Shown: positions 8,661 through 18,278 of the stretch, piece after piece
Position numbering within the stretch: position 1 is the stretch's first letter
Layout: each line of letters starts with the position of its first letter
Assembly (NCBI RefSeq): GCF_027923385.1
Contig: NZ_BSEC01000001.1
Location: forward strand, 3,260,001 to 3,324,000
DNA from: Methylocystis echinoides
GTDB lineage: Bacteria; Pseudomonadota; Alphaproteobacteria; Rhizobiales; Beijerinckiaceae
Length of the DNA: 64,000 nt
Reading direction: 5' to 3'
The notes under the pieces: generated by a model
What the model saw: the letters and a program-made list of their open reading frames with translations, nothing else
Told to the model about the DNA's origin: nothing
Databases searched by the model: none
Position numbers and translations under genes: made by a program

Positions 8661-9560
8661 TTACTGCCCGCCGCCCAGCGAATGCACGTAAACGGTCAGC
8701 GCCTTGATGGTCGTGTCGTCGAGCTTGCCCTTCCACGCCGGCATCACCGCGCCGCCGCCATTGACGATGCGCGCGATGACCGACGGCTTGTCGGAGCCAT
8801 AGAGCCAGACCTGATCGTAGAGCGCTGGCGCGCCGAGTTCCGGATTGCCCTTGCCGTCGACGCCGTGACAGGCGGCGCAATTGTCGGCGTAGAGCTTTTC
8901 GCCCTCGGCCGTCGGCGCGTCGGAATCCGGCGTCTCCGCATAGGTGCGGACATGATCGGCGACCGCGGAAATCTGCTCCGGCGTCAGAATGCCATCCTTG
9001 CCGAAGGCCGGCATGGCGGAGACATGCGTCTCCTTGTCGGCGTCCCAGCGCACGCCGTGCTCGATCGTGCGCTTGATGTCGGCCAGCTTGCCGCCCCAGA
9101 TCCAGTCGTCGTCATTGAGATTGGCGTAGCCCTTGGCGCCCTGCCCGCCCGCGCCATGGCACGAGGCGCAGTTCGTCGCAAAGGCCACCTTGCCCACCGT
9201 CCGCGCGGCGGCGAGCAGCTCGGGATCGGCTTCGATCTTGTCGAGCGGCGCGTCCTTGATCTTGTCCAGCACCGGACCGCGCTGCACCTGCAGATCGGCG
9301 ACCTCGGAGGCCACCTGCTCGCGCGAGTGCCACGCGGTCACGCCCTGCGTGCCGCCCGACAGCGTCGGCCATGCGGGATAGACGATCGTGTAAGCGAGGC
9401 CCCAGATGACCGTCACCGCGAAGGTCCACACCCACCAGCGCGGCAGCGGCGTGTTCAGTTCTTCGATGCCGTCCCACTCATGGCCGGTGGTCGGCGTGCC
9501 GCTGACCTCGTCAATGCGGACCTTGCCTTTGTCAAACGTGTCCTCAGACATCGTCGTCAT
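8661..9560 (-). CDS. ccoP: cbb3 cytochrome c oxidase subunit III, dihaem CcoP/FixP
   Basis: 299 residues. One membrane helix near residues 43-62 anchors two periplasmic class I cytochrome c domains: CASCH at 131-135 and CAACH at 228-232, with axial Met candidates in SAMPAFG and AVMPAWKG. The N-terminal DEVSGTPTTGHEWDGIEELN is the conserved CcoP segment. CcoP takes electrons from cytochrome c and passes them to CcoO/CcoN. A second ATG at 9551 (MSEDTF) is an equally good start. Either start overlaps the ccoQ stop, which implies coupling. Confidence 0.96.
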   Translation of the reverse strand: MTTMSEDTFDKGKVRIDEVSGTPTTGHEWDGIEELNTPLPRWWVWTFAVTVIWGLAYTIVYPAWPTLSGGTQGVTAWHSREQVASEVADLQVQRGPVLDKIKDAPLDKIEADPELLAAARTVGKVAFATNCASCHGAGGQGAKGYANLNDDDWIWGGKLADIKRTIEHGVRWDADKETHVSAMPAFGKDGILTPEQISAVADHVRTYAETPDSDAPTAEGEKLYADNCAACHGVDGKGNPELGAPALYDQVWLYGSDKPSVIARIVNGGGAVMPAWKGKLDDTTIKALTVYVHSLGGGQ

Positions 9561-9732
9561 CCTCTCGGAAGATAATGCGGGCGTCCTGTTCGAACTGCTG
9601 CTGGCGGGAGGGCCAGTAGGCGTAGATCACGACGCACAGGAAAATGGCGCCGAAGAAGATCAGACCCCAGTGGGCGGCGAAGGCCCGCCAGCTTTCATAG
9701 GTCGCCAGGACTTCGGCTGTTGAAGCGCTCAT
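9544..9732 (-). CDS. ccoQ: cbb3 oxidase small subunit CcoQ/FixQ
   Basis: 62 residues with one membrane helix (about residues 23-38) followed by YWPSRQQQFEQDA and an acidic C-terminus, the usual CcoQ layout. CcoQ stabilises the CcoP-CcoNO complex. The gene sits four bases after ccoO and overlaps ccoP, completing ccoNOQP order. Confidence 0.93.
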   Translation of the reverse strand: MSASTAEVLATYESWRAFAAHWGLIFFGAIFLCVVIYAYWPSRQQQFEQDARIIFREDDDDV

Positions 9733-9736
9733 GCGA

Positions 9737-10492
9737 TCACCGGACGTTGGCCTTGTCGTCGTAGAGCTTGAAGTCGACCGAAACGCCAAGGTGCTGGAGA
9801 TAGACGACGAGCGCGTCTTCCTCCGTCGGCCCGGTCTTCGACGGCGAGTCGGCGGAAACCGCATTGGGATAACGCGCCGCCACTTCCGCCGCGCCCGGCG
9901 CGTCCGGCGCCGATTGCGCCAGAAGATCGGCGCCCGCGTTCTCGATCTGCTCGTCCGTGTAGGGCACGCCAACCACGCGCAGCAGCCTCATCTGCTGCTG
10001 AATCTGCTCGGCCTTGAGCGGCGTCGCGGCGAGGAAGGGATAGCCCGGCATGATCGAGGGCGGCACCACCGCGCGCGGATTGCGCAGATGGTCGCGCTGC
10101 CAGTCGTTGGAGTATTTGCCGCCGACGCGGGCAATATCCGGACCCGTGCGCTTCGAGCCCCATTGGAACGGGTGGTCATACATGCTCTCGGCCGCGAGAG
10201 AATAATGACCATAGCGCTCCACCTCGTCGCGCAGCGGACGGATCATCTGCGAGTGACAGACGTAGCAGCCCTCGCGGATGTAGATGTTGTAACCCGCCAG
10301 CTCGAGCGGCGAGTAAGGGCGAACGCCCTCCACCTTCTCAATCGTGTTCTTCAGATAGAAGAGCGGCACGATCTCGACGATGCCGCCGATCGAGACCAGC
10401 AGCAGGATGCCGACGATCATCAGGATCGAATTGGTCTCGAGCAGTTTCTGGAGCCCGCCGCTGGCGGGGGCATGATGAGGGGATTGCGACAT
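9737..10492 (-). CDS. ccoO: cbb3 cytochrome c oxidase subunit II, monohaem CcoO/FixO
   Basis: 251 residues from the ATG at 10492, chosen because GGAGG lies at the right distance; six codons of upstream frame are discarded. One N-terminal membrane helix is followed by a cytochrome c domain with CYVCH in [14 protein letters not shown], and the conserved segments [17 protein letters not shown] and [17 protein letters not shown]. The protein relays electrons from CcoP to the haem b of CcoN. It is fifteen bases from ccoN and four from ccoQ. Confidence 0.96.
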   Translation of the reverse strand: MSQSPHHAPASGGLQKLLETNSILMIVGILLLVSIGGIVEIVPLFYLKNTIEKVEGVRPYSPLELAGYNIYIREGCYVCHSQMIRPLRDEVERYGHYSLAAESMYDHPFQWGSKRTGPDIARVGGKYSNDWQRDHLRNPRAVVPPSIMPGYPFLAATPLKAEQIQQQMRLLRVVGVPYTDEQIENAGADLLAQSAPDAPGAAEVAARYPNAVSADSPSKTGPTEEDALVVYLQHLGVSVDFKLYDDKANVR

Positions 10493-10506
10493 GATGTTCT
10501 TCCTCC

Positions 10507-12162
10507 TCACTCGGCAGGCATGGGCGACGCGGCGATGTCTTGCGCCGGTTCACGCGCAGGCGAGGCGAGGGTCTTGTAGATGTTGTAGACCATGATCAGC
10601 GCGCCGATGACGAACAGGCCGCCGCCAACCGCACGGATGATGTATTCGGGATGCAGCGCCTCGGTCGTCTCCACGAAGGAATATTCGAGGAAGCCCTGCG
10701 GCGTGTAAGCGCGCCACATCAGACCCTGCATGATGCCCGCCACCCACATCGAGGTGATGTAGAAGACGATGCCGATCGTCGAGATCCAGAAGTGCCAGTT
10801 GACGAGCTTCAGCGAGTAAAGCTGCCGGTTGAACACCCAGGGGATCAGGCAATAGAGCGCGCCGAAGGTCACGAAGGCGACCCAGCCCAGGCTGCCCGAA
10901 TGCACATGGCCGATGCCCCAGTCCGTGTAATGGCTGAGCGAGTTCACCGCCTTCACCGACATCAGCGGACCCTCGAAGGTCGACATGCCGTAGAAGGCGA
11001 CGGACACCACCAGCATGCGCAGCACGGGGTCGGTGCGCAGCTTGTCCCAGGCGCCCGAGAGCGTCATCAGGCCGTTGATCATGCCGCCCCAGGAGGGCAT
11101 CCACAAAATCACCGAGAACACCATGCCGAGCGTCTGCGCCCAGTCGGGCAGCGCCGTATAGAGCAGATGGTGCGGACCGGCCCAGATGTAGAGGAAGATC
11201 AGCGACCAGAAGTGCACGATGGACAGCCGGTAGGAATAGATCGGCCGACCCGTGCGCTTCGGGATGAAGTAATACATGATGCCGAGGAAGCCGGTGGTCA
11301 GGAAGAAGCCTACGGCGTTGTGGCCGTACCACCACTGGATCAGCGCATCCTGCACGCCGGACCAGACGATGACCGACTGCGGCGAGAAGATCGACAGCGG
11401 GATTTCGGCGTTGTTGCCGAGCACCAGCACCGCGACCGTCACGATGAAGGACAGATAGAACCAGTTCGCCACATAGATGTGCGGCTCGGCGCGGCGCGAG
11501 AGCGTCACGAGATAGATGAGAAGATAGGTGACCCAGACCACGACGAGCCACAGGATCGCGTACCATTCCGGCTCGGCGTATTCATGCCCGCGCGTCACGC
11601 CGAGCAGATAGCCCGTGCCCGCGATGACGATGAAGAAATTATAGCCCAGCACCACGAACCACGGCGCCAGATAGCCGGCGATGCGGGCGCGGCTCGTGCG
11701 CTGCATCACATAGAAAGACGTGGCGAGCAGCGCATTGCCGCCGAAGGCGAAGATCACCGCGGAGGTGTGCAGCGGCCGCAGTCGCCCGAAATTGATCCAC
11801 GGGAGATCGAAATTGAGAACCGGGAAGGCCAGTTCCAGCGCGAGATAAAGACCGACGACAAACCCCGCCACGCCCCAGAACAGCGATGCGATCGCGGTGA
11901 ATTTGATGGGCCCGTAATTATAATTGGGGCGCCCGTCGATGACCCGCGGCGGCAGTTGCGCGTCGCGTGCGCGATAGCGCAGGACGATGGCGACCACCGC
12001 GCCGATCGATCCGAGCGAAAACAGTGCCGCGTGAAAGGCGTAAGCCGGGCTGTAGGCCTTCGCCGCGATGTAACCCGTGGCAACCGCCAGGGCGGCGAAA
12101 ATGACGCTCAGCGATGATTCGCCGAAAGTCATATGTTTGCCGATGAGAGGGGGGCGCTCCAT
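10507..12162 (-). CDS. ccoN: cbb3 cytochrome c oxidase catalytic subunit I CcoN/FixN
   Basis: 551 residues from the ATG at 12162, preceded by AGAGGAT. The frame runs 65 codons further upstream but that part is the promoter region. About twelve membrane helices. Metal ligands are visible in [27 protein letters not shown] and [19 protein letters not shown] holds the tyrosine of helix VII thought to be linked to the CuB histidine in this oxidase class. The enzyme reduces O2 with high affinity and pumps protons. It is first in the ccoNOQP operon and is probably induced under low oxygen through the two FNR/FixK-like boxes upstream. Confidence 0.97.
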   Translation of the reverse strand: MERPPLIGKHMTFGESSLSVIFAALAVATGYIAAKAYSPAYAFHAALFSLGSIGAVVAIVLRYRARDAQLPPRVIDGRPNYNYGPIKFTAIASLFWGVAGFVVGLYLALELAFPVLNFDLPWINFGRLRPLHTSAVIFAFGGNALLATSFYVMQRTSRARIAGYLAPWFVVLGYNFFIVIAGTGYLLGVTRGHEYAEPEWYAILWLVVVWVTYLLIYLVTLSRRAEPHIYVANWFYLSFIVTVAVLVLGNNAEIPLSIFSPQSVIVWSGVQDALIQWWYGHNAVGFFLTTGFLGIMYYFIPKRTGRPIYSYRLSIVHFWSLIFLYIWAGPHHLLYTALPDWAQTLGMVFSVILWMPSWGGMINGLMTLSGAWDKLRTDPVLRMLVVSVAFYGMSTFEGPLMSVKAVNSLSHYTDWGIGHVHSGSLGWVAFVTFGALYCLIPWVFNRQLYSLKLVNWHFWISTIGIVFYITSMWVAGIMQGLMWRAYTPQGFLEYSFVETTEALHPEYIIRAVGGGLFVIGALIMVYNIYKTLASPAREPAQDIAASPMPAE

Positions 12163-12297
12163 AATCACTATCCTCTGGAGTTTCCGCGTGTCTTGCGGAT
12201 GCGAGAGTTCGCCAACGCCTTTACTGCATTGACACAGCAGCCTTGCGCGCGGCTTTGCGTCACGTCGCGCATTGTACAACGCAACAAAACCCCAAAA

Positions 12298-12311
12298 TTG
12301 ATAACTGTCAA
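12298..12311 (-). promoter_or_regulatory. FNR/FixK-type box 1 upstream of ccoN
   Basis: TTGATAACTGTCAA on the plus strand matches the palindromic anaerobox TTGAT-N4-ATCAA with one mismatch. It lies about 140 bases before the ccoN start codon. Rhizobial fixNOQP operons are known to be activated by FixK or FnrN through such sites. Confidence 0.7.
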
Positions 12312-12343
12312 ATATTAGAGGTTTCAAATGGAGCTGCGCGGAA

Positions 12344-12357
12344 TTGTCACAGATCAA
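12344..12357 (-). promoter_or_regulatory. FNR/FixK-type box 2 upstream of ccoN
   Basis: TTGTCACAGATCAA keeps the ATCAA half and TTG of the other half. Its centre is 46 bases upstream of box 1. Two boxes in tandem would allow graded activation or repression. Confidence 0.55.
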
Positions 12358-12490
12358 TTCTCGTGAGGGCGCATCAAGCTTGGCTTGTCTTGGGTTTGCC
12401 GCCAGCCGTCGCGTTTTGTTTCAAATTGAAGACGGCCGGCAGCGGGCGTTCGCGCGATTATGTCGCAGCCTTCCAGGGCGATGTCGCCAA

Positions 12491-12880
12491 TCAGCAGGGG
12501 TAATAGCGATGCGTTCCGAGAAGGGCGCCGAGTGGGCCGCTATGCCGCAGTTGCGCGAGCGGGCGCGCGAAAAACAGACCGCTGCCGGAATAGGGATAAC
12601 CGTAATCACAGGTCGGATCGGCGCCGGGCGTGTCTGACGGCGTCGCATTGGTGAGCGCGGCGCGCGAGGCGTAGTACGGGAGACCGTCCAGCGACACCGG
12701 AATCCAGTTCTTCCCCACCCCGAGCACCGTCAGCTGCGTATCCGCCGGCGCGATCACGACAACCGGATAATTCCGGCCGGGCGAGGCGCGCAGCTCCACG
12801 GGCGCCTGCAGGGTCAGGATTTCGGCGCGCGCCGTCGACAGGGCGCAAAGGCAGGCCGCGAGAACGATTAAAGACCGCAT
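12491..12880 (-). CDS. Exported SH3-like domain protein
   Basis: 129 residues from an ATG preceded by GGGGAGG; a 15-codon upstream extension is rejected. A signal peptide (MRSLIVLAACLCALSTARA) is followed by a bacterial SH3 domain: LRASPGRNYPVVVIAPADTQ then LTVLG...WIPVSLDG...YYASRAALT. The tail has two cysteines and a Tyr-rich end. Such proteins are periplasmic and are thought to bind peptidoglycan; a specific function cannot be assigned. It lies between the cco promoter and the divergent 13-kb envelope operon. Confidence 0.8.
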   Translation of the reverse strand: MRSLIVLAACLCALSTARAEILTLQAPVELRASPGRNYPVVVIAPADTQLTVLGVGKNWIPVSLDGLPYYASRAALTNATPSDTPGADPTCDYGYPYSGSGLFFARPLAQLRHSGPLGALLGTHRYYPC

Positions 12881-13092
12881 GAGACCTCCCCCTGACGGCG
12901 CCGCGCGTGCGCCAGCGCAAATCATCGGCGCCGGCGCCAGTCTAGAAGAAAGGACGGGCGTTTCAATCCGCTTGCGGAGGCTCCGCGATGAGGTCGGTGG
13001 ACAATATTTGGCCGGCTCTCGACTCTGGCTTGGGCGCGCCCATATTCTGGCGAGGCGGCGCGACCGCCGTTCCTGCGCAGATAGGCGCCTTC

Positions 13093-16000
13093 ATGCGACG
13101 TCTTGCTTTTTCCCTTTTTCTGGCAGGAGCGGCGCTCCTCCTTTCTCCCGAACACGCGTTTGCGAAGGACGCCGGCGAACCGCCCCCGGCGGCGATCGCG
13201 GTCTCGCCGGCGGAATTGCCGCTCGACCGCGACAGCGCCGCCCTCATCACCATCCCCGCGCCGGGCCGCTATTCGATCCGCAGCAAGAGCCCGACAGGCG
13301 CGCGCATCGAGCTCGTCGACATGATCGCGGGGCCGCTCGAGTTCGCCGGCGCCGCCGGATTGCGCGACGGCCGCATCGACGCATTGCTCGACAAGGGCGT
13401 CTACAAGCTGCGCATCGGCGCGGTGAAGGACGCGAAAGGCAAGGCCGGGGTCGCCGTCGAGACCTTCACGGAGGTCGACAAGACTCGCCCGGCGCTCCTC
13501 GCGGGGGGGACGGTCGGCGGCGAGCTCGGCGATCTTCAGCAGCGCAGCTATGCGCTCGACATCAAGACGGCGGGGCCGGTTTATCTGGAGGCGGTCGGGC
13601 GCGCGCTTCAGGACCTGCGGGTCTGGCAAACGGATGGCGCGCTCGTCGATCTCGCCTTCGAGCGCACGAGCGTCGAACCCAGGCCCGGCCGCTTCATGAA
13701 CCGGCTGCGGCTGGAGGGAAGACTGGAGCCCGGCCGCTATGTCGTCACCGCCTATGGCGGCGAGAAGCTCGCCTGGACCGACGGGGCGACGGCGCAGCCG
13801 TTCCTGCTGCGGGTGACCGAGCCGGCCTTGCTCGCGGCAGGCGTGGCCACAGGCGTCATCGGCCCCTTCGGCGCGGCGCGCTTCGATGCGCCCGCGGCGT
13901 ATGACGCTTTCCGCCTCGAACTGCCCCAGCAGGCGCCCGCCCGTCTGGAGGCAAGACGCGGCGGCGCGCGCGATCTGGCGGTGATCGATAAATCGAGCCG
14001 CGCGCCCGTCGCGACGCTGCGGCTCGGCGGCGACGGCGCCACGCCGGCGCGGCTCGAAATCTCGGGCCAGGAGGGGCAGAGCTACACGCTGCGGGCCGTC
14101 CATCAGTCGGACCGCGAAACCTTCGAGGGCGCGGGTCCGCATCTGGTGTCGGTCGACGTGGCCGGCGAAGGAGGCGACGAGGCGCCTGCGACCGCTCTCC
14201 TCGCGCGTCTCGAAAGCGACGGCAAGACGCGAGTCATCGCGTCCGACCTTCCGCGCATCGGCGCCGGCAAGGCGTGGCGCGGCCGCTTCAATCTGCTTGG
14301 TCCCGTCTCGCTGCTGTTCGAGGCGACGCGCGACGGCGTCGTGGTCATCGACGCCAAGGGGCCGAAACTGCGCGCGAGCATCACGCCCGCGCTCGGATCG
14401 CTCGCGCCACCGCGCGCCGAGCGCGACAACACGCGCTACGATCTCGTCGCCGGCTTCTATCTGCTGACGCTGCAGCCGCTGGGCGACGCGGGCGGCGTTG
14501 TCGATCTGACGCTTGGCCCGCCCGGCCTTTCGCCGCCGGCGCCGGCTGCGCTCCCGGCCCGCGCGACCATCTCTTTCGGCGAACAGGCGCTCGAAACCGG
14601 CTCTTATCTCCTGCTCGCCAATACTGCGCCGCAGCTTCTCACCGGTCCGCGCGTCGTCGCCCTGCCCGCGGCGCTCGACAAGGCGCCGCTGGCGCTGCGC
14701 CAGGAAGCGGGCAAAGAAATCGCCATTCCGCTGCGCCTGCCGAAAGAAGGCAAGGTCATCGCGCGCGACGCCACGGGCGCCGAAGCGGCCCTCGCCTTCG
14801 AAGGCGAGAAGACCGAAAACGATCAGCGTCTGGTAACCGTCAAGATCCCGCCGGCCGACAAGGCGCGCGCTTTGGGCCTGATCTTTGTTCCGCCGCCGCC
14901 TTCTGCGGAATCTGCGGCGACGGAAGGCCCGGCCGCAGGCAAGGCCCTGCGCGCCGGCGCCGGGCGCCCCGCCTTCTTCGATATCGCGCGCGACGAAACC
15001 CGGCGTCTCACTTTCGATGCGGCGCAAGGCGGTCTCTATCGCATCGAAACGCTCGGCCGTCTGAAAACCGCGCTGCGCGTCGGCGCGGCGGTCTCTCCGA
15101 AACTCGGCGAGGGAGAGGCCAACGGCCCGGGCCAGAACGGGCTGGTGACGACCTATCTGCGCGCCGGCGCCTATCGCGCCGCCGTCACCGCAAAAGACTC
15201 AGCCGGCCATGTCGGCCTCGCCATTACGCCCGCGACGCTGGCGCCGACCGCGAAAATCGTCGACTCCGGCGACGCGCGCGCGACACTGGCGCCGGGCAAG
15301 GGCGCCGCCGTTCCCATCGAGATCACCCGCGCAGGCGATTATCGCCTCGCCCTGGCGAGCCTGTCGCAGAATTTCACCGCGCGGCTCGAGGAATCGGATG
15401 GCTGGCCGCTCACGAAGCCGGGCGCGTTCAAACGCCAGACGCTCCGTCTCGCGCCCGGAACCTATCGCCTCGTCGTCAGCCCCGCCGATGTCGAGGCGCG
15501 CATGATCGCGCGCGTGACGCCGGTTCGCGCCGAAGCCGGGCTCGAGGGCCACGGCCCTCATCCGCTGCCCTTCGAGAAGACGCAAAAGCTGCAATGGCGC
15601 GAGCCACAGGCCAAGGACGCGCCGCGGGCGCCCGACGTCTGGCGTTTTTCGCTCGCCGGCAAATCGGATGTCGAGCTTTCCATCGGCGACGGCATGATCG
15701 GCGAGGTGATGAAGGAGGATGGCGCCGCCATCGGCAAAGTCGTGGCCGACCGGCCCTTCAAGGGCAAGCTCGAAGCCGGCGTCTATCGCGTCGAGGCCCG
15801 CAGCCTCGCCCATGACGACAGGCTCGACTACGAGATTGCGCTGTCATCGCCGCAATTGCAGCCCGGCGCGCCGCAGCGCGTCGAGCTTCCCGCGCGGCTC
15901 GATTTCAATCTGGCGACCGAGAGCGTCGTCGATCTGTCGAGCTTTGGCGACCGGGAAACGATTGGCGTCATCAAGAACGGCGCGGGCGAGGTCGTGGAAC

Positions 16001-18228
16001 GGCTGGAGCCGCGCTCGAACGACTGGAATGTCGCGCTGTCCCGGCGCCTGCCTGCCGGCGACTGGCGTCTCGAACTGGAAGGGCTCGGGGCCACGCGCGC
16101 GCCCGTGACGCAAGCGGCGCCCGAGGCGGACGCCGGCGACGCGGAGGCGACGGAGGAAGCGTCGGAGGAGGCCTCGGACGAAACCGGGCAGGACGGCGAC
16201 GCGACGGCCGACGCCGCGACTAAAGAAGAAGAGACCGAGACCGGCGTCGAGGTTCGTCTCGCCGTCATGAGCGAGAAAGACGCGGGCGCCCTTGCGGCGC
16301 AAGGCGAGACAACACTTTCTGGCGGCGGCGCGCAACGCTTCGCGCTGCCGGCGGCGCCGGCCGGTTCGCTCGCCGTCGTGAGCGCGCGGTCGGCAGGCGA
16401 AGTCGCCCTCTCCATCGAAAAGCGCGACGCCGACGGCGTCTGGCGCGTGGTTGGCGCCGAACGTGGGCTCGCGCCCGTCGCCGCCTGGCCCGCCGCCGAC
16501 GCCAGGAGCGCATGGCGCGCGACCATCTGGCCGGTGGGCGGCAATGTCGAGCCGATCACCGCTTCCGCCCGCACAATCGAGCGGCGGGCGCAAAATGGCG
16601 GCGATGTGTCTTTCGACGCCACCGATCTTGCGCCCGAGCTCTGCGTCGCCAGGGTGAACACGCCGAACGCCGCGCTGGTCGACGTCACAACGTCGGCGGA
16701 CGTCGTCGCGGGCTCCGCCCCCGAACGGCTCCTGCGCAAGACGCGCTCGGGCGCCCTCGCGCCACAGGCGCCGACGCTTTGGCTCGTCACGCGCAGCTGC
16801 AAGGCGAAAGCGAAGATCGCCGTTCTCGACTGGCTCGGCGAAGACATTGCGCTCGACATTGGAGAAGGCGAGCGCGCCTTCCTGCCGCCGCTCGGCGCGC
16901 CGCGCGGCAAGACGCGGCTCTGGCTCGCGCGCTCGACCTTCACGCAGCCCGCTCTCGACGCCGGCGCCGGCATGGGCGTCGCGCCCGGCGCCGCGCTGGC
17001 GCGCGCGAGCGACGCGCCGGCGCAGATGTGGAACGCCGAAGGACCCGCGCCGATGCGCGCCACGCTTTCCGCGATCGACGTGGAGACGCGCGGCGCAATC
17101 AAGGCCGGCGCGAGCTTCTCCGGCCTTCTGCCGCCGATGAGCGCGCAGCTGGTGGAGATGGAGAACGCCGACGCGCCGCTTGCGCTCGACCTCGCCGGCG
17201 GCCTCGCGGCCTTTGTCGGCAAGACCGCCATCTTTGGCGACGGCGCGGCGATCTCGCGCATTCTCCATGGCGCCGATGCGCCTGTGCTGCTGGTGAACAC
17301 GACGTCGGCGCCGCTGCCCGCGCGCCTCAGTCGCGTCAGCGGCCCGCGTCTCGCGCTCGACGACAAGACGGCGCTCAAACGTTTCTACGGCGCCGCGGGG
17401 CAACTCTCCCTGCCGCTCATGACGCAGAAAGGCGACCGCCTCATCGTCATCGGCGCCGACGCCACTGTGGCGTCCGCAAGCGGCCGCATCCTGCGCGGGC
17501 GCGATGTGGCCCTCGACGGCCCGGGCGAAGTGATCCTCGATTTCAAGCCCGGCCTCGTCGCCGCCTGGATCGAGCGCAATGGCGCGGCGCCGTGGCCACA
17601 GTCCGCCGCACGCGCGCTGATGCTGCCTCAGCGCGTGGCGCTCGAAGGAGCCGCCGCGCGCTACGTGGTGACGCGCGACGCGCCTTCGCTGCTCTCGGCG
17701 TCGACCGGCGCCCCGGCGCTGATGTCCTTCGCGCAAAACGGCAAGCGCGAGACCTTCGCCTTTCCGGCCGGGATGGAGTTTCGTCATTACATGGCGCCCG
17801 GCGAGGCGACGCTGGAGATTTACGCGCCGCATGACGGCGTGCTGTCGGGCGCGCTCGATGTAACGGCGCAGCCGGTGATCGCGGCGCATGAGGGCGTCAA
17901 CGACGCCGTCGCCGTCGCGCCGGGGGCCAGCGTGCTGTTCTCCTTCGAGACGACACGCACGGGTGACGTCGGCATCGGCGTTCGAGCCGAACCGGACCGC
18001 GTGAGCGCGCGCCTCTTCGATACAAGCGGCAAGACGCTGGGCGAAGGCGTCGGGCAAGTCGTGAACCTCACGCCCGGCCGTTATTTCCTTGAAGCGCGCG
18101 CGCCCGTCGACGCCAGCGCAACGACGATCCGCGCCGCCATCGTCGGCCTGTCGCCGCCGCCGGCCGCGCCGCCCGAGGAGGTTGTCGCCGAGCTTCTCGA
18201 CAAGGCGGGAATGAAGAAGATCAAATGA
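13093..18228 (+). CDS. Very large exported beta-sandwich repeat protein of unknown function
   Basis: 1711 residues from the ATG at 13093, where a signal peptide begins (MRRLAFSLFLAGAALLLS, cleavage near AFA); the frame is open 35 codons upstream without signal features. I do not recognise a named family. The body consists of recurring modules ending in 'L.pG.Y.l.v' (for example GVYKLRIGA, GRYVVTAYG, GAYRAAVTA, GTYRLVVSP, GVYRVEARS, GRYFLEARA), the pattern of PPC-like beta-sandwiches. An acidic Glu/Asp/Ala linker lies at about residues 1010-1055. Only a few cysteines are present. It is 50 bases upstream of the alpha-2-macroglobulin gene and almost certainly shares its operon, so a periplasmic partner role is inferred. 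Confidence 0.75.
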   Translation: MRRLAFSLFLAGAALLLSPEHAFAKDAGEPPPAAIAVSPAELPLDRDSAALITIPAPGRYSIRSKSPTGARIELVDMIAGPLEFAGAAGLRDGRIDALLDKGVYKLRIGAVKDAKGKAGVAVETFTEVDKTRPALLAGGTVGGELGDLQQRSYALDIKTAGPVYLEAVGRALQDLRVWQTDGALVDLAFERTSVEPRPGRFMNRLRLEGRLEPGRYVVTAYGGEKLAWTDGATAQPFLLRVTEPALLAAGVATGVIGPFGAARFDAPAAYDAFRLELPQQAPARLEARRGGARDLAVIDKSSRAPVATLRLGGDGATPARLEISGQEGQSYTLRAVHQSDRETFEGAGPHLVSVDVAGEGGDEAPATALLARLESDGKTRVIASDLPRIGAGKAWRGRFNLLGPVSLLFEATRDGVVVIDAKGPKLRASITPALGSLAPPRAERDNTRYDLVAGFYLLTLQPLGDAGGVVDLTLGPPGLSPPAPAALPARATISFGEQALETGSYLLLANTAPQLLTGPRVVALPAALDKAPLALRQEAGKEIAIPLRLPKEGKVIARDATGAEAALAFEGEKTENDQRLVTVKIPPADKARALGLIFVPPPPSAESAATEGPAAGKALRAGAGRPAFFDIARDETRRLTFDAAQGGLYRIETLGRLKTALRVGAAVSPKLGEGEANGPGQNGLVTTYLRAGAYRAAVTAKDSAGHVGLAITPATLAPTAKIVDSGDARATLAPGKGAAVPIEITRAGDYRLALASLSQNFTARLEESDGWPLTKPGAFKRQTLRLAPGTYRLVVSPADVEARMIARVTPVRAEAGLEGHGPHPLPFEKTQKLQWREPQAKDAPRAPDVWRFSLAGKSDVELSIGDGMIGEVMKEDGAAIGKVVADRPFKGKLEAGVYRVEARSLAHDDRLDYEIALSSPQLQPGAPQRVELPARLDFNLATESVVDLSSFGDRETIGVIKNGAGEVVERLEPRSNDWNVALSRRLPAGDWRLELEGLGATRAPVTQAAPEADAGDAEATEEASEEASDETGQDGDATADAATKEEETETGVEVRLAVMSEKDAGALAAQGETTLSGGGAQRFALPAAPAGSLAVVSARSAGEVALSIEKRDADGVWRVVGAERGLAPVAAWPAADARSAWRATIWPVGGNVEPITASARTIERRAQNGGDVSFDATDLAPELCVARVNTPNAALVDVTTSADVVAGSAPERLLRKTRSGALAPQAPTLWLVTRSCKAKAKIAVLDWLGEDIALDIGEGERAFLPPLGAPRGKTRLWLARSTFTQPALDAGAGMGVAPGAALARASDAPAQMWNAEGPAPMRATLSAIDVETRGAIKAGASFSGLLPPMSAQLVEMENADAPLALDLAGGLAAFVGKTAIFGDGAAISRILHGADAPVLLVNTTSAPLPARLSRVSGPRLALDDKTALKRFYGAAGQLSLPLMTQKGDRLIVIGADATVASASGRILRGRDVALDGPGEVILDFKPGLVAAWIERNGAAPWPQSAARALMLPQRVALEGAAARYVVTRDAPSLLSASTGAPALMSFAQNGKRETFAFPAGMEFRHYMAPGEATLEIYAPHDGVLSGALDVTAQPVIAAHEGVNDAVAVAPGASVLFSFETTRTGDVGIGVRAEPDRVSARLFDTSGKTLGEGVGQVVNLTPGRYFLEARAPVDASATTIRAAIVGLSPPPAAPPEEVVAELLDKAGMKKIK

Positions 18229-18278
18229 TGCGGTCGGCTGCGCGCATCCGGACGAAATAGGAAACGAAAGTTGCTGCG

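Noticed and set aside
6392..8707. 771-codon open frame on the plus strand over ccoH and ccoG
   Set aside because: Antisense shadow; the minus-strand genes have full motif support and operon spacing.
12163..12357. 65-residue N-terminal extension of CcoN
   Set aside because: It covers the FNR/FixK-like boxes; AGAGGAT before the ATG at 12162 fits and the resulting length is normal.
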